A stretch of DNA of 60,770 nucleotides, taken from NCBI RefSeq assembly GCF_016213215.1, contig NZ_JACRAW010000063.1, positions 1 to 60,770 on the forward strand. The letters are read 5' to 3'. The notes beneath the pieces were generated by a model. The model was not told the origin of the DNA. It did no database searches and worked only from the letters and a program-made list of their open reading frames with translations. The stretch comes from Bradyrhizobium sp. Its GTDB lineage: Bacteria; Pseudomonadota; Alphaproteobacteria; Rhizobiales; Xanthobacteraceae. The position numbers and the translations under genes were made by a program. Of this stretch, positions 35,073 through 44,673 are shown piece after piece. Each line of letters opens with the position of its first letter. The first letter of the stretch is position 1.

Positions 35073-36422
35073 ATGAGCCGCAAATATTTCGGTACGGACG
35101 GGATTCGGGGCCGCGCCAATGGTTTGATCACGCCGGAACTAGCGCTCAAGGTCGGCCAGGCGGCCGGGCTGGTCTTTCAGCGGGGTGAACATCGTCACCG
35201 TGTCGTGATCGGCAAGGACACCCGTCTCTCCGGCTACATGATCGAATACGCCATGGTGGCCGGCTTTACCTCGGTGGGTATGGACGTGCTCCTGGTTGGC
35301 CCCATGCCGACGCCTGCGGTCGCGATGCTGACCAAGTCGATGCGCGCCGATCTCGGCGTCATGATCTCGGCCTCCCACAATCTGTTCGAAGACAACGGCA
35401 TCAAACTGTTCGGCCCGCAGGGCTTCAAGCTTTCCGACGACGTCGAGAAGCAGATCGAGCAGCTGCTCGACGAATGCCTCGACAAGCGCCTCGCGCAGAG
35501 TGCCAGCCTCGGCCGCGCCCGCCGTATCGACGGCGTGCATGACCGCTACATCGAATTCGCCAAGCGCACGCTGCCGCGCGATCTGAGCCTCGACGGGCTG
35601 CGCGTGGTGGTCGATTGCGCCAACGGCGCCGCCTACAAGGTGGTGCCGGAAGCACTGTGGGAACTGGGTGCCGACGTCGTGCCGATCGGTGTCGAGCCCG
35701 ACGGCTTCAACATCAACAAGGAATGCGGCTCGACCTCGCCGGAAGCGCTGGCAAGAAAGGTCCGCGAGATGCGCGCCGACATCGGCATTGCGCTCGACGG
35801 CGATGCCGATCGCGTCATCCTGGTCGACGAGCGCGGCCATCTGGTCGACGGCGACCAGCTGCTCGCGGTGATCGCGCAGAGCTGGAAGGAAGACGGCAGG
35901 CTGTCGCGGCCCGGCATCGTCGCGACCGTGATGTCCAATCTCGGGCTCGAGCGCTTCCTGAAAGAGCAGGGTATCGAACTCGTCCGCACGCCCGTTGGCG
36001 ATCGCTACGTGCTCGAGCAGATGCTGAGCGGCGGCTACAATCTCGGCGGCGAGCAGTCCGGCCACATCATCCTGTCCGACTATGCGACGACCGGTGACGG
36101 CTTCGTTGCGGCACTGCAGGTGTTGGCGGTCGTGCAGAAGCTGCGCCGACCGGTCTCGGAGGTCTGCCACCGCTTCGACCCGCTGCCGCAGATCCTCAAG
36201 AACGTGCGCTACCGCAAGGGCAAGGGCAAGCCGCTCGAGGACGCCGAGGTGAAGTCGGCGATCGCGGACGGTGAGAAGCGGCTCAACGGCCACGGCCGCC
36301 TTTTGATCCGCTCGTCCGGCACCGAGCCGGTCATCCGCGTGATGGGCGAGGGCGAGGACCGCATCCTGGTCGAGGACGTGGTCGACACCATCGTCTCGGC
36401 GCTCGGCCAGGCCGCCGCCTGA
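35073..36422 (+). CDS. glmM: Phosphoglucosamine mutase
   Basis: The 449-residue enzyme converts glucosamine-6-phosphate to glucosamine-1-phosphate for UDP-GlcNAc, peptidoglycan and LPS synthesis. It opens [15 protein letters not shown], the family signature. The catalytic serine is S101 in MISASHN. The magnesium loop DGDADR is near residue 249, the sugar-binding GEQSGHII is near 330, and the phosphate-binding end [12 protein letters not shown] near 415. The ATG at 35073 follows TTGGGGGTCAA. The six extra upstream codons are rejected. Confidence 0.95.
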   Translation: MSRKYFGTDGIRGRANGLITPELALKVGQAAGLVFQRGEHRHRVVIGKDTRLSGYMIEYAMVAGFTSVGMDVLLVGPMPTPAVAMLTKSMRADLGVMISASHNLFEDNGIKLFGPQGFKLSDDVEKQIEQLLDECLDKRLAQSASLGRARRIDGVHDRYIEFAKRTLPRDLSLDGLRVVVDCANGAAYKVVPEALWELGADVVPIGVEPDGFNINKECGSTSPEALARKVREMRADIGIALDGDADRVILVDERGHLVDGDQLLAVIAQSWKEDGRLSRPGIVATVMSNLGLERFLKEQGIELVRTPVGDRYVLEQMLSGGYNLGGEQSGHIILSDYATTGDGFVAALQVLAVVQKLRRPVSEVCHRFDPLPQILKNVRYRKGKGKPLEDAEVKSAIADGEKRLNGHGRLLIRSSGTEPVIRVMGEGEDRILVEDVVDTIVSALGQAAA

Positions 36423-36519
36423 TCGCATCCCAGCCATCGGCTGACGGCGGTGGTGCAATCGATGCCACCGTCGTAGGAACCATGCGGGCCCTCAAGTCCG
36501 GCCCGCCGGGACCGAACCA

Positions 36520-37767
36520 TTGAACAAGCCTGCCGTCGTCTCACAAGAAACGCTGACAGAGCCGATTACTGATGTAACTGCGGCCGCGAAGGCGCGCACA
36601 GTGGGACCGGCCTATGTCGTGCTCGCCGGCATCAGCCTCTCGCATTTCCTCAACGACACCATGCAGTCGTTGATTCCGTCGGTCTATCCGATCCTGAAGG
36701 ATTCCTACGCGCTCGACTTCGCGCAGATCGGAATGATCACGCTGGCGTTCCAGTTCACCGCCTCGCTCTTGCAGCCGCTGGTCGGGCATTTCACCGACAA
36801 AAAGGCGCAGCCGTTCTCGCTGGCGATCGGGATGGGATCGACCTTCTTCGGCCTGTTGCTGCTCAGCATCGCGCAGCATTACCTCGTGATCCTGCTCGCG
36901 GCCGCTCTGGTCGGGCTGGGCTCGGCGGTGTTCCATCCGGAGTCAGCGCGCATCGCGCGCCTGGCCTCAGGCGGACGTTACGGCTTCGCGCAATCGGTGT
37001 TCCAGGTCGGCGGCAGCTTCGGCACGTCGATGGGACCGCTGCTGGCGGCAGCGATCGTGGTGCCGTTCGGGCAGGCGAGCATCGCGTGGTTCTCCTCGAT
37101 TGCGTTCGTCGCGATCCTGATCCTGTGGCGCATCGGCCGATGGTACGGGCCGCAGATCACCGCAAAGAAACCGATGCCGATCCATGCGCATCCGGACGGG
37201 CCGAGCTCGCGCCGCGTCGCGATCGCGCTTGCGGTGCTGGTGGCGCTGCTGTTTTCGAAGCAGCTCTACGTGTCCAGCCTGTCGAGCTATTATATCTTCT
37301 ACCTGATCGACAAGTTCGGCGTCTCGACGCAGGCGGCGCAGATCTATCTCTTCGCCTTCCTCGCCGCGAATGCGGTCGGAGCGTTCCTGGGCGGGCCGGT
37401 CGGCGACCGCTTCGGCCGCAAATACGTGATCTGGTTCTCGATCCTCGGCGCGCTTCCGTTCACGCTCGCGCTGCCCTACGCCGGCCTTGCCTTGAGCGCG
37501 GTGCTGACCATCATCATCGGCCTCGTGATTTCTTCGGCGACCTCTTCGATCATCGTGTTCGCGCAGGAATTGGTGCCGCATCGCTTCGGCATGATCTCGG
37601 GTGTGTTCTTCGGCGTCGCGTTCGGCATCGGGGGTTTGGGCGCTGCCGTGCTCGGCGAGCTTGCCGATCACACCTCGCTTGGCTTCGTCTACCAGGTCTG
37701 TGCCTATCTTCCCGCGATCGGCTTGCTTGCGGTGTTCCTGCCCAAGCTTCCGCATCAAGCGCGCTGA
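36520..37767 (+). CDS. MFS transporter, fosmidomycin-resistance (Fsr) type
   Basis: The 415-residue 12-span protein is preceded by about 30 polar residues. VVLAGISLSHFLNDTMQSL and LVGHFTDKKAQPFSLAIGMG are typical of the Fsr group, as is AVFHPESARIARLASGGRYG. Members export fosmidomycin-like drugs, but most natural substrates are unknown. The start is a TTG at 36520 after GCCGGGACCGAACCA, a weak ribosome-binding site. A start further in is possible. It is 97 bases after glmM on the same strand. Confidence 0.85.
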   Translation: MNKPAVVSQETLTEPITDVTAAAKARTVGPAYVVLAGISLSHFLNDTMQSLIPSVYPILKDSYALDFAQIGMITLAFQFTASLLQPLVGHFTDKKAQPFSLAIGMGSTFFGLLLLSIAQHYLVILLAAALVGLGSAVFHPESARIARLASGGRYGFAQSVFQVGGSFGTSMGPLLAAAIVVPFGQASIAWFSSIAFVAILILWRIGRWYGPQITAKKPMPIHAHPDGPSSRRVAIALAVLVALLFSKQLYVSSLSSYYIFYLIDKFGVSTQAAQIYLFAFLAANAVGAFLGGPVGDRFGRKYVIWFSILGALPFTLALPYAGLALSAVLTIIIGLVISSATSSIIVFAQELVPHRFGMISGVFFGVAFGIGGLGAAVLGELADHTSLGFVYQVCAYLPAIGLLAVFLPKLPHQAR

Positions 37768-37976
37768 AGCCTGCGCGCGACGAATCTCTTCACGCTTCGT
37801 TAGTGTTTGTGGCGATCTCTCGGCCTATTCCGTTAACCTTTGCGCGCAGGGCGTCACAAAAAATCAACCTTAATAATTAGGGTTAAGCGGCACTTAAGTA
37901 TTTGGTGCGATCGTCCAGCCGTGAGTTTTCGAAGTGGGGCTTTCCAGTTGCCTCACCGGCCAAAAGGACGAAGCCA

Positions 37977-38804
37977 ATGCGTAGCGTGAAGTCTCTGATT
38001 GCCGCGGGTGCGGCATCTCTGTTGTCCACGGTGGTGTTCGCCGCCGACTTGCCCATCGCTCCGCCTCCAATGTACGCGCCGCCGCCGCCCGCCGACTTCG
38101 GCGGATGGTACCTGCGCGGCGATATCGGCTTCAGCAATCAGAGAGTTGATCGGCTCAGCAATGTGCTCGATGCCAACAATACGTCATCGGTTCAGAGCCT
38201 TGGCTTCAACACCGCCGGCATCTTCGGACTTGGCGTCGGCTATCAGTTCAACAACTGGTTCCGTGCCGATCTGACCGGTGAATATCGCGGTAACTCGCAG
38301 TTCTTCGGCACCGACCATATCACCTATGTCGGCGGCTTAGGCACCGACACTTATCATGCTACCAAGTCCGAATGGGCTGCTCTCGCCAACGCATACGTCG
38401 ATCTCGGCACCTGGTGGTGCATCACGCCATTCGTTGGCGCTGGTGTCGGCATGGCGCGCGTCTCGATCGCCAACTTCACGGACCAAGGCATCGCGAACAA
38501 TGGGGGCGGCGCGCTGCCGGGGCTAGCCTACGGCGATAACGCCTCGAAGTGGAATCTTGCTTGGGCGCTGCATGCCGGTCTCGCCTACAAGGTCTCTCCG
38601 AGCTTCACGGTCGAACTCGCCTATCGCTATCTTGACCTGGGCGATGGTGTGACCGGCGATCTCAGGACTTTCGACGGCACCAACGCAGTCTATAACCCGA
38701 TGACGTTCAAGAACATCACGTCGCATGACGTGAAGCTCGGCGTGCGCTGGAACCTCGAGTCGCCGGCGCCGATGTATCATCCGCCGCTGGTCACCAAGGG
38801 CTGA
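37977..38804 (+). CDS. Outer-membrane beta-barrel protein (Omp25/Omp31-like), first
   Basis: The 275-residue protein has a signal peptide (about 1-23, ending VVFAADLP), then a short proline-rich linker (PPPMYAPPPPADF) and an eight-strand-type barrel from GGWYLRGDIGFS to HDVKLGVRWNLES. This architecture is that of rhizobial and Brucella Omp25/Omp31 porin-like proteins. The ATG at 37977 follows AAAAGGACGAAGCC. The barrel is followed by an ideal terminator. A second barrel gene starts 169 bases later. Confidence 0.82.
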   Translation: MRSVKSLIAAGAASLLSTVVFAADLPIAPPPMYAPPPPADFGGWYLRGDIGFSNQRVDRLSNVLDANNTSSVQSLGFNTAGIFGLGVGYQFNNWFRADLTGEYRGNSQFFGTDHITYVGGLGTDTYHATKSEWAALANAYVDLGTWWCITPFVGAGVGMARVSIANFTDQGIANNGGGALPGLAYGDNASKWNLAWALHAGLAYKVSPSFTVELAYRYLDLGDGVTGDLRTFDGTNAVYNPMTFKNITSHDVKLGVRWNLESPAPMYHPPLVTKG

Positions 38805-38829
38805 GCGCCTAAGACTTCTTAACAGCATA

Positions 38830-38860
38830 AACGGCGCGGGAGCTTCCCGCGCCGTTTTTT
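38830..38860 (+). terminator. Rho-independent terminator after the first barrel gene
   Basis: ACGGCGCGGG (38831-38840), loop AGCTT, CCCGCGCCGT (38846-38855) form a perfect 10-bp stem followed directly by TTTTT. It lies 26 bases after the stop codon, so the two barrel genes are separate transcription units. Confidence 0.9.
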
Positions 38861-38973
38861 GTTGCGCCGATTTTTACGATTGGATCGTCCGAAGAAGGCC
38901 CGCGACAACCATTGGTTAAGGTTAACGGGCGATGATCATCGCGACAGTTCGTGTGTTCGATGGAGCGTTTGCG

Positions 38974-39741
38974 ATGCGTAGGCTTGTGCTGGTGGCGGCG
39001 ATGTGGGGAGCGGTGTCCGCCGCGCATGCCGCCGATCTTCCCGATCTTCCCATCCTGCGCGGCGCCTTCACCGAGGGTCTCACCACCTCCAGGGTGAACT
39101 GGCAGGGGTTCTATATCGGCGGCCAGGCCAGCTATGGCACCACTACGCCGCGGATTCCATCAACTATCAACGACGATCTGTCCGGGACTTTTGTATCGCC
39201 GCCCGGCACGCCCTACTTGTTCCGGGGGCTTCCCGAACCGCACAGCGAGAGCAGCGGGTACGGAGCTTTCGCGGGATACAACTGGCAATGGGATGACGTC
39301 ATTCTCGGCGTGGAGGGGAATTACCTGCACGGTGGATTTCGCTCCACAGCGTTTGCTAGCGCGTACTGGGCTTTCGACGCAAACGGCGTGCCCCATTCGT
39401 GGACGAACTCGATGGCGATCGTAAGCTTGTCCGACTTCGGGTCACTCCGGCTGCGGGCCGGCTATGCCATGGGATGTTTCCTGCCCTATGTGTTTGGCGG
39501 CGCCGGATTTGGTTCCCAGACAATCGAGCGTCTAGTCTGGGTCTCTCCCGACCCGATACGCACTCCAACGGACCACGCATTGAACACGAAGCTGGTCTAC
39601 GGTTACTCCGCGGGCGTCGGCCTCGACATCATGCTGATCGGGGGGCTGTTTGCCCGGGCGGAATATGAATATCAGCGCGTGACGTCTGACGTCGAGACAA
39701 ACATCAACACCGTCCGCGCCGGCCTCGGCTACAAGTTCTGA
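38974..39741 (+). CDS. Outer-membrane beta-barrel protein, second
   Basis: The 255-residue protein has a signal peptide (about 1-20, ending SAAHAADLP) and a barrel starting NWQGFYIGGQASYG and ending VETNINTVRAGLGYKF with a terminal phenylalanine, the BamA-recognised end. GAFAGYNWQWDDVILGVEGN is characteristic of this Rhizobiales barrel family. The start at 38974 fits the signal peptide. An upstream ATG in frame at 38932 is less likely. It has its own promoter region after the terminator at 38830. Confidence 0.8.
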   Translation: MRRLVLVAAMWGAVSAAHAADLPDLPILRGAFTEGLTTSRVNWQGFYIGGQASYGTTTPRIPSTINDDLSGTFVSPPGTPYLFRGLPEPHSESSGYGAFAGYNWQWDDVILGVEGNYLHGGFRSTAFASAYWAFDANGVPHSWTNSMAIVSLSDFGSLRLRAGYAMGCFLPYVFGGAGFGSQTIERLVWVSPDPIRTPTDHALNTKLVYGYSAGVGLDIMLIGGLFARAEYEYQRVTSDVETNINTVRAGLGYKF

Positions 39742-39812
39742 CGGCCTGTCGCTGGGCTGTTGACAGGATTCGATCGTCCTGATGCTGTGTCGCCGAAACA
39801 AGGGCGACGCGC

Positions 39813-40403
39813 ATGAAGATCTACGGCGACAGCAATTCCGGCAATTGCCTGAAGGTGAAGTGGGTTTGCGACAAGCTGCGCCTGCCTTACACCTGGGTTC
39901 CCGTCGATATCACCAAGGGGGAGACGCGCACGCCCGCCTTCCTGAAGCTGAACAGCGCCGGGCAGGTGCCGACGATCGTGTTCGATGACGGCCGGACGCT
40001 CGCCCAATCCAACGCCATCATCCGCTATATTGCACGCGGCAGCGATCTCATCCCGTGCGACGCCTTTGCCGAGGCGAAAATGGACGAGTGGCTGTTCTGG
40101 GAGCAGTACAGCCACGAGCCTTACATCGCGGTGTGCCGCTTCCAGATGGTCTACCTCGGCAAGTCCGTCTCCGAGCTCGATCCCGAAAAGGTGAAGCGCG
40201 GACATGCGGCGCTGGCACGCATGGAGCTGCAGCTCGTGGCCAGCCGCTTCATCGTTGATGACGCCCTTTCGCTCGCTGACGTCGCGCTTGTTGCCTACAC
40301 GCGTGTCGCCCACGAGGGCGGCTTCGACATGCGCGGCTATCCCGCCATTCGCCGCTGGATCGGCGAGACCGAAAGTTTCCTCGGATTGCCGGCGGCGCGC
40401 TGA
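39813..40403 (+). CDS. Glutathione S-transferase
   Basis: The 196-residue protein has MKIYGDSNSGNCLKVKWVCD at the glutathione-site start. NSAGQVPTIVFDDGRTLAQS is the cis-proline and SNAI region, and LSLADVALVAYTRVAHEGGF lies in the C-terminal domain. It is slightly short but complete. S9 or C12 is the likely thiol-activating residue. A GNAT gene follows after 10 bases on the same strand, so co-transcription is likely. Confidence 0.86.
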   Translation: MKIYGDSNSGNCLKVKWVCDKLRLPYTWVPVDITKGETRTPAFLKLNSAGQVPTIVFDDGRTLAQSNAIIRYIARGSDLIPCDAFAEAKMDEWLFWEQYSHEPYIAVCRFQMVYLGKSVSELDPEKVKRGHAALARMELQLVASRFIVDDALSLADVALVAYTRVAHEGGFDMRGYPAIRRWIGETESFLGLPAAR

Positions 40404-40413
40404 GGAGACCAAT

Positions 40414-40881
40414 ATGCCCGATCTCTCCATCTCGATCCGGCGCGCCCGCCGCGACGACGTTGCCGCCATCGTCGCGATGCTGGCCGACGACCACCTCGGT
40501 CGGGCCCGCGAGCTGATCGATGATCCCTTGCCGGCGTCCTATTTCGAGGCGTTCGAAACGCTCGGCCGCGATCCCGGCATCCGGCTTGTGGTGGCGCAGG
40601 ACGGCGAGGGCAGGGTCGTGGGGTGCCTGCAGCTCTGCATCATGCCGGGGCTGAGTTCGCAAGGCGCCTCGCGCGGCCTGATCGAGGACGTTCGCGTCGC
40701 GTCCGATTGCCGTAGCCGCGGCATCGGCGAGCAGCTCGTGCAATGGGCGGTTGCGACCGCCCGCGAGGAGGGCTGCAAGCTCGTCGAACTGTTCACCCAC
40801 CAGTCGCGAGTCGACGCCCAGCGCTTCTACAAGCGGCTTGGATTTGAGCCGAGCCATGTCGGCATGACTGTCCGCTTTTGA
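40414..40881 (+). CDS. GNAT-family N-acetyltransferase
   Basis: The 155-residue protein has the GNAT core. Motif A is IEDVRVASDCRSRGIGEQLV, with RGIG at the pyrophosphate loop, and ELFTHQSRVDAQRFYKRLGF is the C-terminal block. The ATG at 40414 follows GAGGAGACC and replaces a longer frame that overlaps the GST gene. It is 10 bases after the GST stop. The substrate is unknown. Confidence 0.85.
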   Translation: MPDLSISIRRARRDDVAAIVAMLADDHLGRARELIDDPLPASYFEAFETLGRDPGIRLVVAQDGEGRVVGCLQLCIMPGLSSQGASRGLIEDVRVASDCRSRGIGEQLVQWAVATAREEGCKLVELFTHQSRVDAQRFYKRLGFEPSHVGMTVRF

Positions 40882-41040
40882 TGCACCGTGCGCTGCACGC
40901 TGTGCGTGTTGCGGAATCGCGCCGCACATTCGATCTGGTTAATGGCTGATAAACTAACTCGAGTTCATTCATGTTTGTTGGGGAACCATTGGTGCTAAAA
41001 ATGTGTATCCCGCCGGGCTCGGGTTGGTTCGGGGATATCA

Positions 41041-41250
41041 ATGACAACATTTTCCTTGATCAAGGTCGGCAACGTCTACGTGGTGCGGGCCGACGATCAG
41101 TGCATTTTGAAGATCGCAAGCCGCAGCAAGGCGGCGCGGCTGATCAGCCAGGCGGCGGTACTACTTGACGCCGATGCGGCGGCCGAACGATCGCAGGCGC
41201 AAACGCCCGCCGAGATATCGATCGACAGTGAGACGCCCGAAGCTCCTTGA
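41041..41250 (+). CDS. Small hypothetical protein
   Basis: The 69-residue soluble protein starts MTTFSLIKVGNVYVVRADDQ. It has a basic-helical middle (ILKIASRSKAARLISQAAVL) and an acidic tail. The ATG follows TTCGGGGATATCA, a moderate ribosome-binding site. No family is recognised with confidence. It lies 79 bases before serC on the same strand, but no link to serine synthesis is evident. Confidence 0.55.
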   Translation: MTTFSLIKVGNVYVVRADDQCILKIASRSKAARLISQAAVLLDADAAAERSQAQTPAEISIDSETPEAP

Positions 41251-41329
41251 CCATTCCAGCCGATTCCCGTATTAGCCGCCGCGGGACACCTCCCCCCAAC
41301 GGGAGGCTCACTATCTGGAAGGGTAGACG

Positions 41330-42502
41330 ATGACTAAGGCGAAGCCCGCTTCGCGGCCGAACGTGCCGCATTTCTCCTCCGGCCCCTGCGCCAAGCGCCC
41401 TGGCTGGAATCCCCAAAATCTCAAGGACGCAGCTCTCGGCCGCTCGCATCGCGCGAAGATCGGCAAGGCGAAACTCAAGCTCGCGATCGACCTGACGCGC
41501 GAGGTGCTTGAAGTTCCCGCCGATTACCGCATCGGCATCGTGCCGGCGTCGGATACCGGCGCGGTCGAGATGGCGCTGTGGTCGCTGTTGGGAGCGCGCC
41601 CCGTCACCACGCTCGCCTGGGAGTCCTTCGGCGAGGGCTGGGTCAGCGACATCGTCAAGGAACTGAAGCTCAAGGACGTCACCAAGCTCAATGCAGGCTA
41701 TGGCGAGATCCCGGATCTCTCCAAGGTCGATCCCGCGACCGACGTCGTCTTCACCTGGAACGGCACCACCTCCGGCGTGCGCGTTCCCAACGCCGACTGG
41801 ATCAGCGCGACCCGCGAGGGGCTGACCATTTGCGACGCGACCTCGGCCGCCTTTGCCCAGCCGCTCGACTGGCCGAAGCTCGACGTCGTCACCTTCTCCT
41901 GGCAGAAGGCGCTGGGCGGCGAGGCCGCGCACGGCATGCTGATCCTGTCACCGCGCGCGGTGCAGCGGCTCGAGACCTACAAGCCCGCCTGGCCGCTGCC
42001 GAAGATCTTCCGCATGACCAAGGGCGGCAAGATCAATGAAGGCATTTTCGTCGGCGAGACCATCAACACGCCGTCGATGCTCTGCGTCGAGGACTATCTC
42101 GACGCGCTGAACTGGGCGAAGTCGGTCGGCGGCCTGAAGGCGCTGATCGCGCGCGCCGACGCCAACACCAAGGTGCTCGCCGACTGGAAAGCGCAGACGC
42201 CGTGGATCGATTTCCTGGCGAAGGATCCCGCGATCCGCTCCAACACCTCGGTTTGCCTGAAGTTCACCGATCCGGTCATCTCCGCGCTCGCGCCGGACGC
42301 GCAAGCCGACTTCGTCAAGAAGCTCGTTGCTTTGGTCGAGAAGGAAAACGCCGGCTTCGATTTCGCGCATTACCGCGACGCGCCGGCGGGCCTGCGCATC
42401 TGGTGCGGCGCAACCGTTGAAGCCAGGGATGTAGAGCTTCTGACCCAGTGGATCGACTGGGCCTTCGCCGAGACCAAGGCACAGCTGGCCAAGGCGGCGT
42501 GA
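41330..42502 (+). CDS. serC: Phosphoserine aminotransferase
   Basis: The 390-residue PLP enzyme makes 3-phosphoserine from 3-phosphohydroxypyruvate and glutamate. The cofactor lysine is K193 in [11 protein letters not shown]. The start [16 protein letters not shown] and the repeated tryptophans ([17 protein letters not shown]) are those of the alphaproteobacterial SerC type. The ATG follows GGAAGGGTAGACG. serA follows after 247 bases. The two enzymes catalyse consecutive steps and are probably co-regulated. Confidence 0.94.
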   Translation: MTKAKPASRPNVPHFSSGPCAKRPGWNPQNLKDAALGRSHRAKIGKAKLKLAIDLTREVLEVPADYRIGIVPASDTGAVEMALWSLLGARPVTTLAWESFGEGWVSDIVKELKLKDVTKLNAGYGEIPDLSKVDPATDVVFTWNGTTSGVRVPNADWISATREGLTICDATSAAFAQPLDWPKLDVVTFSWQKALGGEAAHGMLILSPRAVQRLETYKPAWPLPKIFRMTKGGKINEGIFVGETINTPSMLCVEDYLDALNWAKSVGGLKALIARADANTKVLADWKAQTPWIDFLAKDPAIRSNTSVCLKFTDPVISALAPDAQADFVKKLVALVEKENAGFDFAHYRDAPAGLRIWCGATVEARDVELLTQWIDWAFAETKAQLAKAA

Positions 42503-42509
42503 TCTTCTT

Positions 42510-42592
42510 GACCCTCCCCTCGAGGGGAGGGTCGACGCACCGCGAGCATGATCCGGAAAAGTGGGTACCGGTTTTCCAACAAGATCATGCTC
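42510..42592. repeat. Perfect palindrome plus GCATGATCCGG repeat between serC and serA
   Basis: GACCCTCCCCTC and GAGGGGAGGGTC at 42510-42533 form a perfect 24-base palindrome just after serC. GAGCATGATCCGG at 42544 through AGATCATGCTC at 42592 is the second copy of the family seen at 7369, here without the CTAAAGCGCGATGG arm. A further GGGGAGGGTC block lies near 42730. The structures could attenuate or protect the serC-serA transcript. Confidence 0.7.
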
Positions 42593-42749
42593 AAACAAAA
42601 GAGCGTGCGTCGGGGTGGGGTGATCTCTCCTCTCGGCGCACCGTTGAAAATAGATCGACAGCTTCACCCCACCCCGGCGCTACGCGCCGACCCAAGAGCG
42701 AGCTTCGCTCGACTCGACCCCTCCAGGGGAGGGTCAAGGAGACATTCAG

Positions 42750-44339
42750 ATGCACAAACCCAAGGTTCTCATTTCCGACGCCCTGTCGCCCGCCGCCGTG
42801 CAGATCTTCAAGGATCGCGGCCTCGAGGTCGACTTCCAGCCCAATCTCGGCAAGGACAAGGACAAGCTCGCCGAAATCATCGGCCACTATGACGGTCTTG
42901 CGATCCGCTCCGCGACCAAAGCAACCGCCAAGATCATCGAGCGCGCCAAGCGGCTGAAGGTGATCGGCCGCGCCGGCATCGGCGTCGACAACGTGGAGAT
43001 TCCCGCGGCGACGGCCAAGGGCATCATCGTGATGAACACGCCGTTCGGCAACTCGATCACGACCGCCGAACACGCCATCAGCCTGATGCTGGCACTGGCG
43101 CGCGAGATTCCGCAGGCCGACGTCTCGACCCAGGCCGGCAAGTGGGAGAAGAACCGCTTCATGGGCGTCGAGATCACCGGCAAGGTGCTCGGCGTCATCG
43201 GCTGCGGCAACATCGGCTCGATCGTCGCCGATCGCGCCCAGGGCCTGCGCATGAAGGTGATCGCCTATGACCCGTTCCTTTCGCCCGAGCGCGCCAAGGA
43301 TATCGGCGTCGACAAGGTCGAGCTGGACGAATTGCTCAGGCGTGCCGACTTCATTACCCTGCACACTCCGCTTACCGACAAGACGCGCAACATCATCGAC
43401 GCGACTGCGATCGCCAAGATGAAGAAGGGCGTGCGGCTCATCAACTGCGCCCGCGGCGGCCTGGTGGACGAGCAGGCGGTGGTGGATGCGCTCAATTCCA
43501 AGCACATCGCCGGTGCCGCCTTCGACGTGTTCACCGAGGAGCCCGCCAACAAGAACGTGCTGTTCGGCCATCCCAACGTGATCTGCACGCCGCATCTCGG
43601 CGCCTCCACTACCGAGGCGCAGGAGAACGTCGCGCTGCAGATCGCCGAGCAGATGTCGGATTACCTGCTCTCCGGCGCCATCTCCAACGCCATCAACTTC
43701 CCCTCGATCACGGCCGAAGAGGCGCCGAAGCTCAAGCCGTTCATCGCGCTTGCCGAGAAGCTCGGCTCCTTTGCCGGCCAGCTCACCGAAACCGGCATCC
43801 TCAAGGTTCAGATCACCTATGAAGGTCACGTCGGCCAAATGAAGATCAAGGCGCTGACCTCGGCGGTGCTGGCGGGGCTGCTGCGGCCGATGCTGGGCGA
43901 GATCAACGTCGTGTCCGCGCCGGTCATCGCCAAGGAGCGCGGCATGGTCATGGACGAGATCGTGCGCGCGGCGGAAAGCGACTATGAAAGCCTGATCACG
44001 GTCACGGTGACGACCGAGCGGCAGGAGCGGTCGGTGTCCGGCACCGTCTATGCCGACGGCAAGCCGCGTCTCGTCGACATCAAGGGCATCCGCGTCGATG
44101 CCGAATTCGGCAAGTCCATGATCTACGTCACCAACGAGGACAAGCCGGGCTTCATCGGCAAGTTCGCCAGCCTTCTCGGCGACGCCAAGATCAACATCGC
44201 GACCTTCCATCTCGGCCGCGTCGCCCCGGGCAGCGACGCCATCGCGCTGGTCGAGGTCGACGGCCCCGTGCCTGCGGATGTGCTCGCCAAGGTGCAGGCG
44301 CTGCCGCAGGTCAAGCAGGTCAAGGCGCTGGCGTTCTGA
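42750..44339 (+). CDS. serA: D-3-phosphoglycerate dehydrogenase
   Basis: The 529-residue long-form SerA oxidises 3-phosphoglycerate with NAD in the first committed step of serine synthesis. The NAD-binding motif is GVIGCGNIG (148-156). The catalytic residues are R235, E264 and H282 (ARGGLVDE, FTEEPA, PHLGAST). An intervening domain lies at about 320-440 and a C-terminal ACT domain at about 455-529, which usually gives serine feedback. The ATG at 42750 follows CAAGGAGACATTCAG. It is downstream of serC. Confidence 0.95.
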   Translation: MHKPKVLISDALSPAAVQIFKDRGLEVDFQPNLGKDKDKLAEIIGHYDGLAIRSATKATAKIIERAKRLKVIGRAGIGVDNVEIPAATAKGIIVMNTPFGNSITTAEHAISLMLALAREIPQADVSTQAGKWEKNRFMGVEITGKVLGVIGCGNIGSIVADRAQGLRMKVIAYDPFLSPERAKDIGVDKVELDELLRRADFITLHTPLTDKTRNIIDATAIAKMKKGVRLINCARGGLVDEQAVVDALNSKHIAGAAFDVFTEEPANKNVLFGHPNVICTPHLGASTTEAQENVALQIAEQMSDYLLSGAISNAINFPSITAEEAPKLKPFIALAEKLGSFAGQLTETGILKVQITYEGHVGQMKIKALTSAVLAGLLRPMLGEINVVSAPVIAKERGMVMDEIVRAAESDYESLITVTVTTERQERSVSGTVYADGKPRLVDIKGIRVDAEFGKSMIYVTNEDKPGFIGKFASLLGDAKINIATFHLGRVAPGSDAIALVEVDGPVPADVLAKVQALPQVKQVKALAF

Positions 44340-44364
44340 TCCCCTGTCGCGTTCCATCTCTTTC

Positions 44365-44502
44365 CCCTCACCCCTGAGGAGCTTGCGTAGCAAGCGTCTC
44401 GAGGGGTGAGGCCTGAGATGAAGCGGGGCCTCATGGTTCTGCCGGCGATGCGGAGCATCGTCCGGAGACGCGCGCAAACGCGCGCTCCTCACCGTGAGGG
44501 CC
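44365..44502. repeat. RPE-like dispersed palindrome, copy 3
   Basis: CCCCTCACCCCTGAGGAGCT, TGCGTAGCAAGCGTCTCGAG, then GGGGCCTCATGGTTCTGCCG and GCGCTCCTCACCGTGAGGGC. It shares the AGGAGCTTGC, AAGCGTCTCGA, GGGCCTCATGGTT and GCTCCTCACC blocks with 57473-57573, with an extra GGCGATGCGGAGCATCGTCC stem. It fills most of the 334-base gap between serA and the DUF4139 gene. No gene is seen in that gap. Confidence 0.8.
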
Positions 44503-44673
44503 AACCTTCTCGGGTGGTTCGGCCATGGTCTTTTCCGCCGGCTCCACCCGCGGCGCCGAACGGATACCTCGGTCGAACCGGTTTCTTTCCCGCCTCGTCT
44601 CACCTAGTGGTGAGGGTGTTTTTTTGTCGCGCGTCCGTCTAACGAAACGTGTGACTGGCAGGAGAGATTTTTT

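Noticed and set aside
42591..44603. 670-codon minus-strand open frame opposite serA
   Set aside because: Antisense of serA and a flanking repeat, with no recognisable domain.
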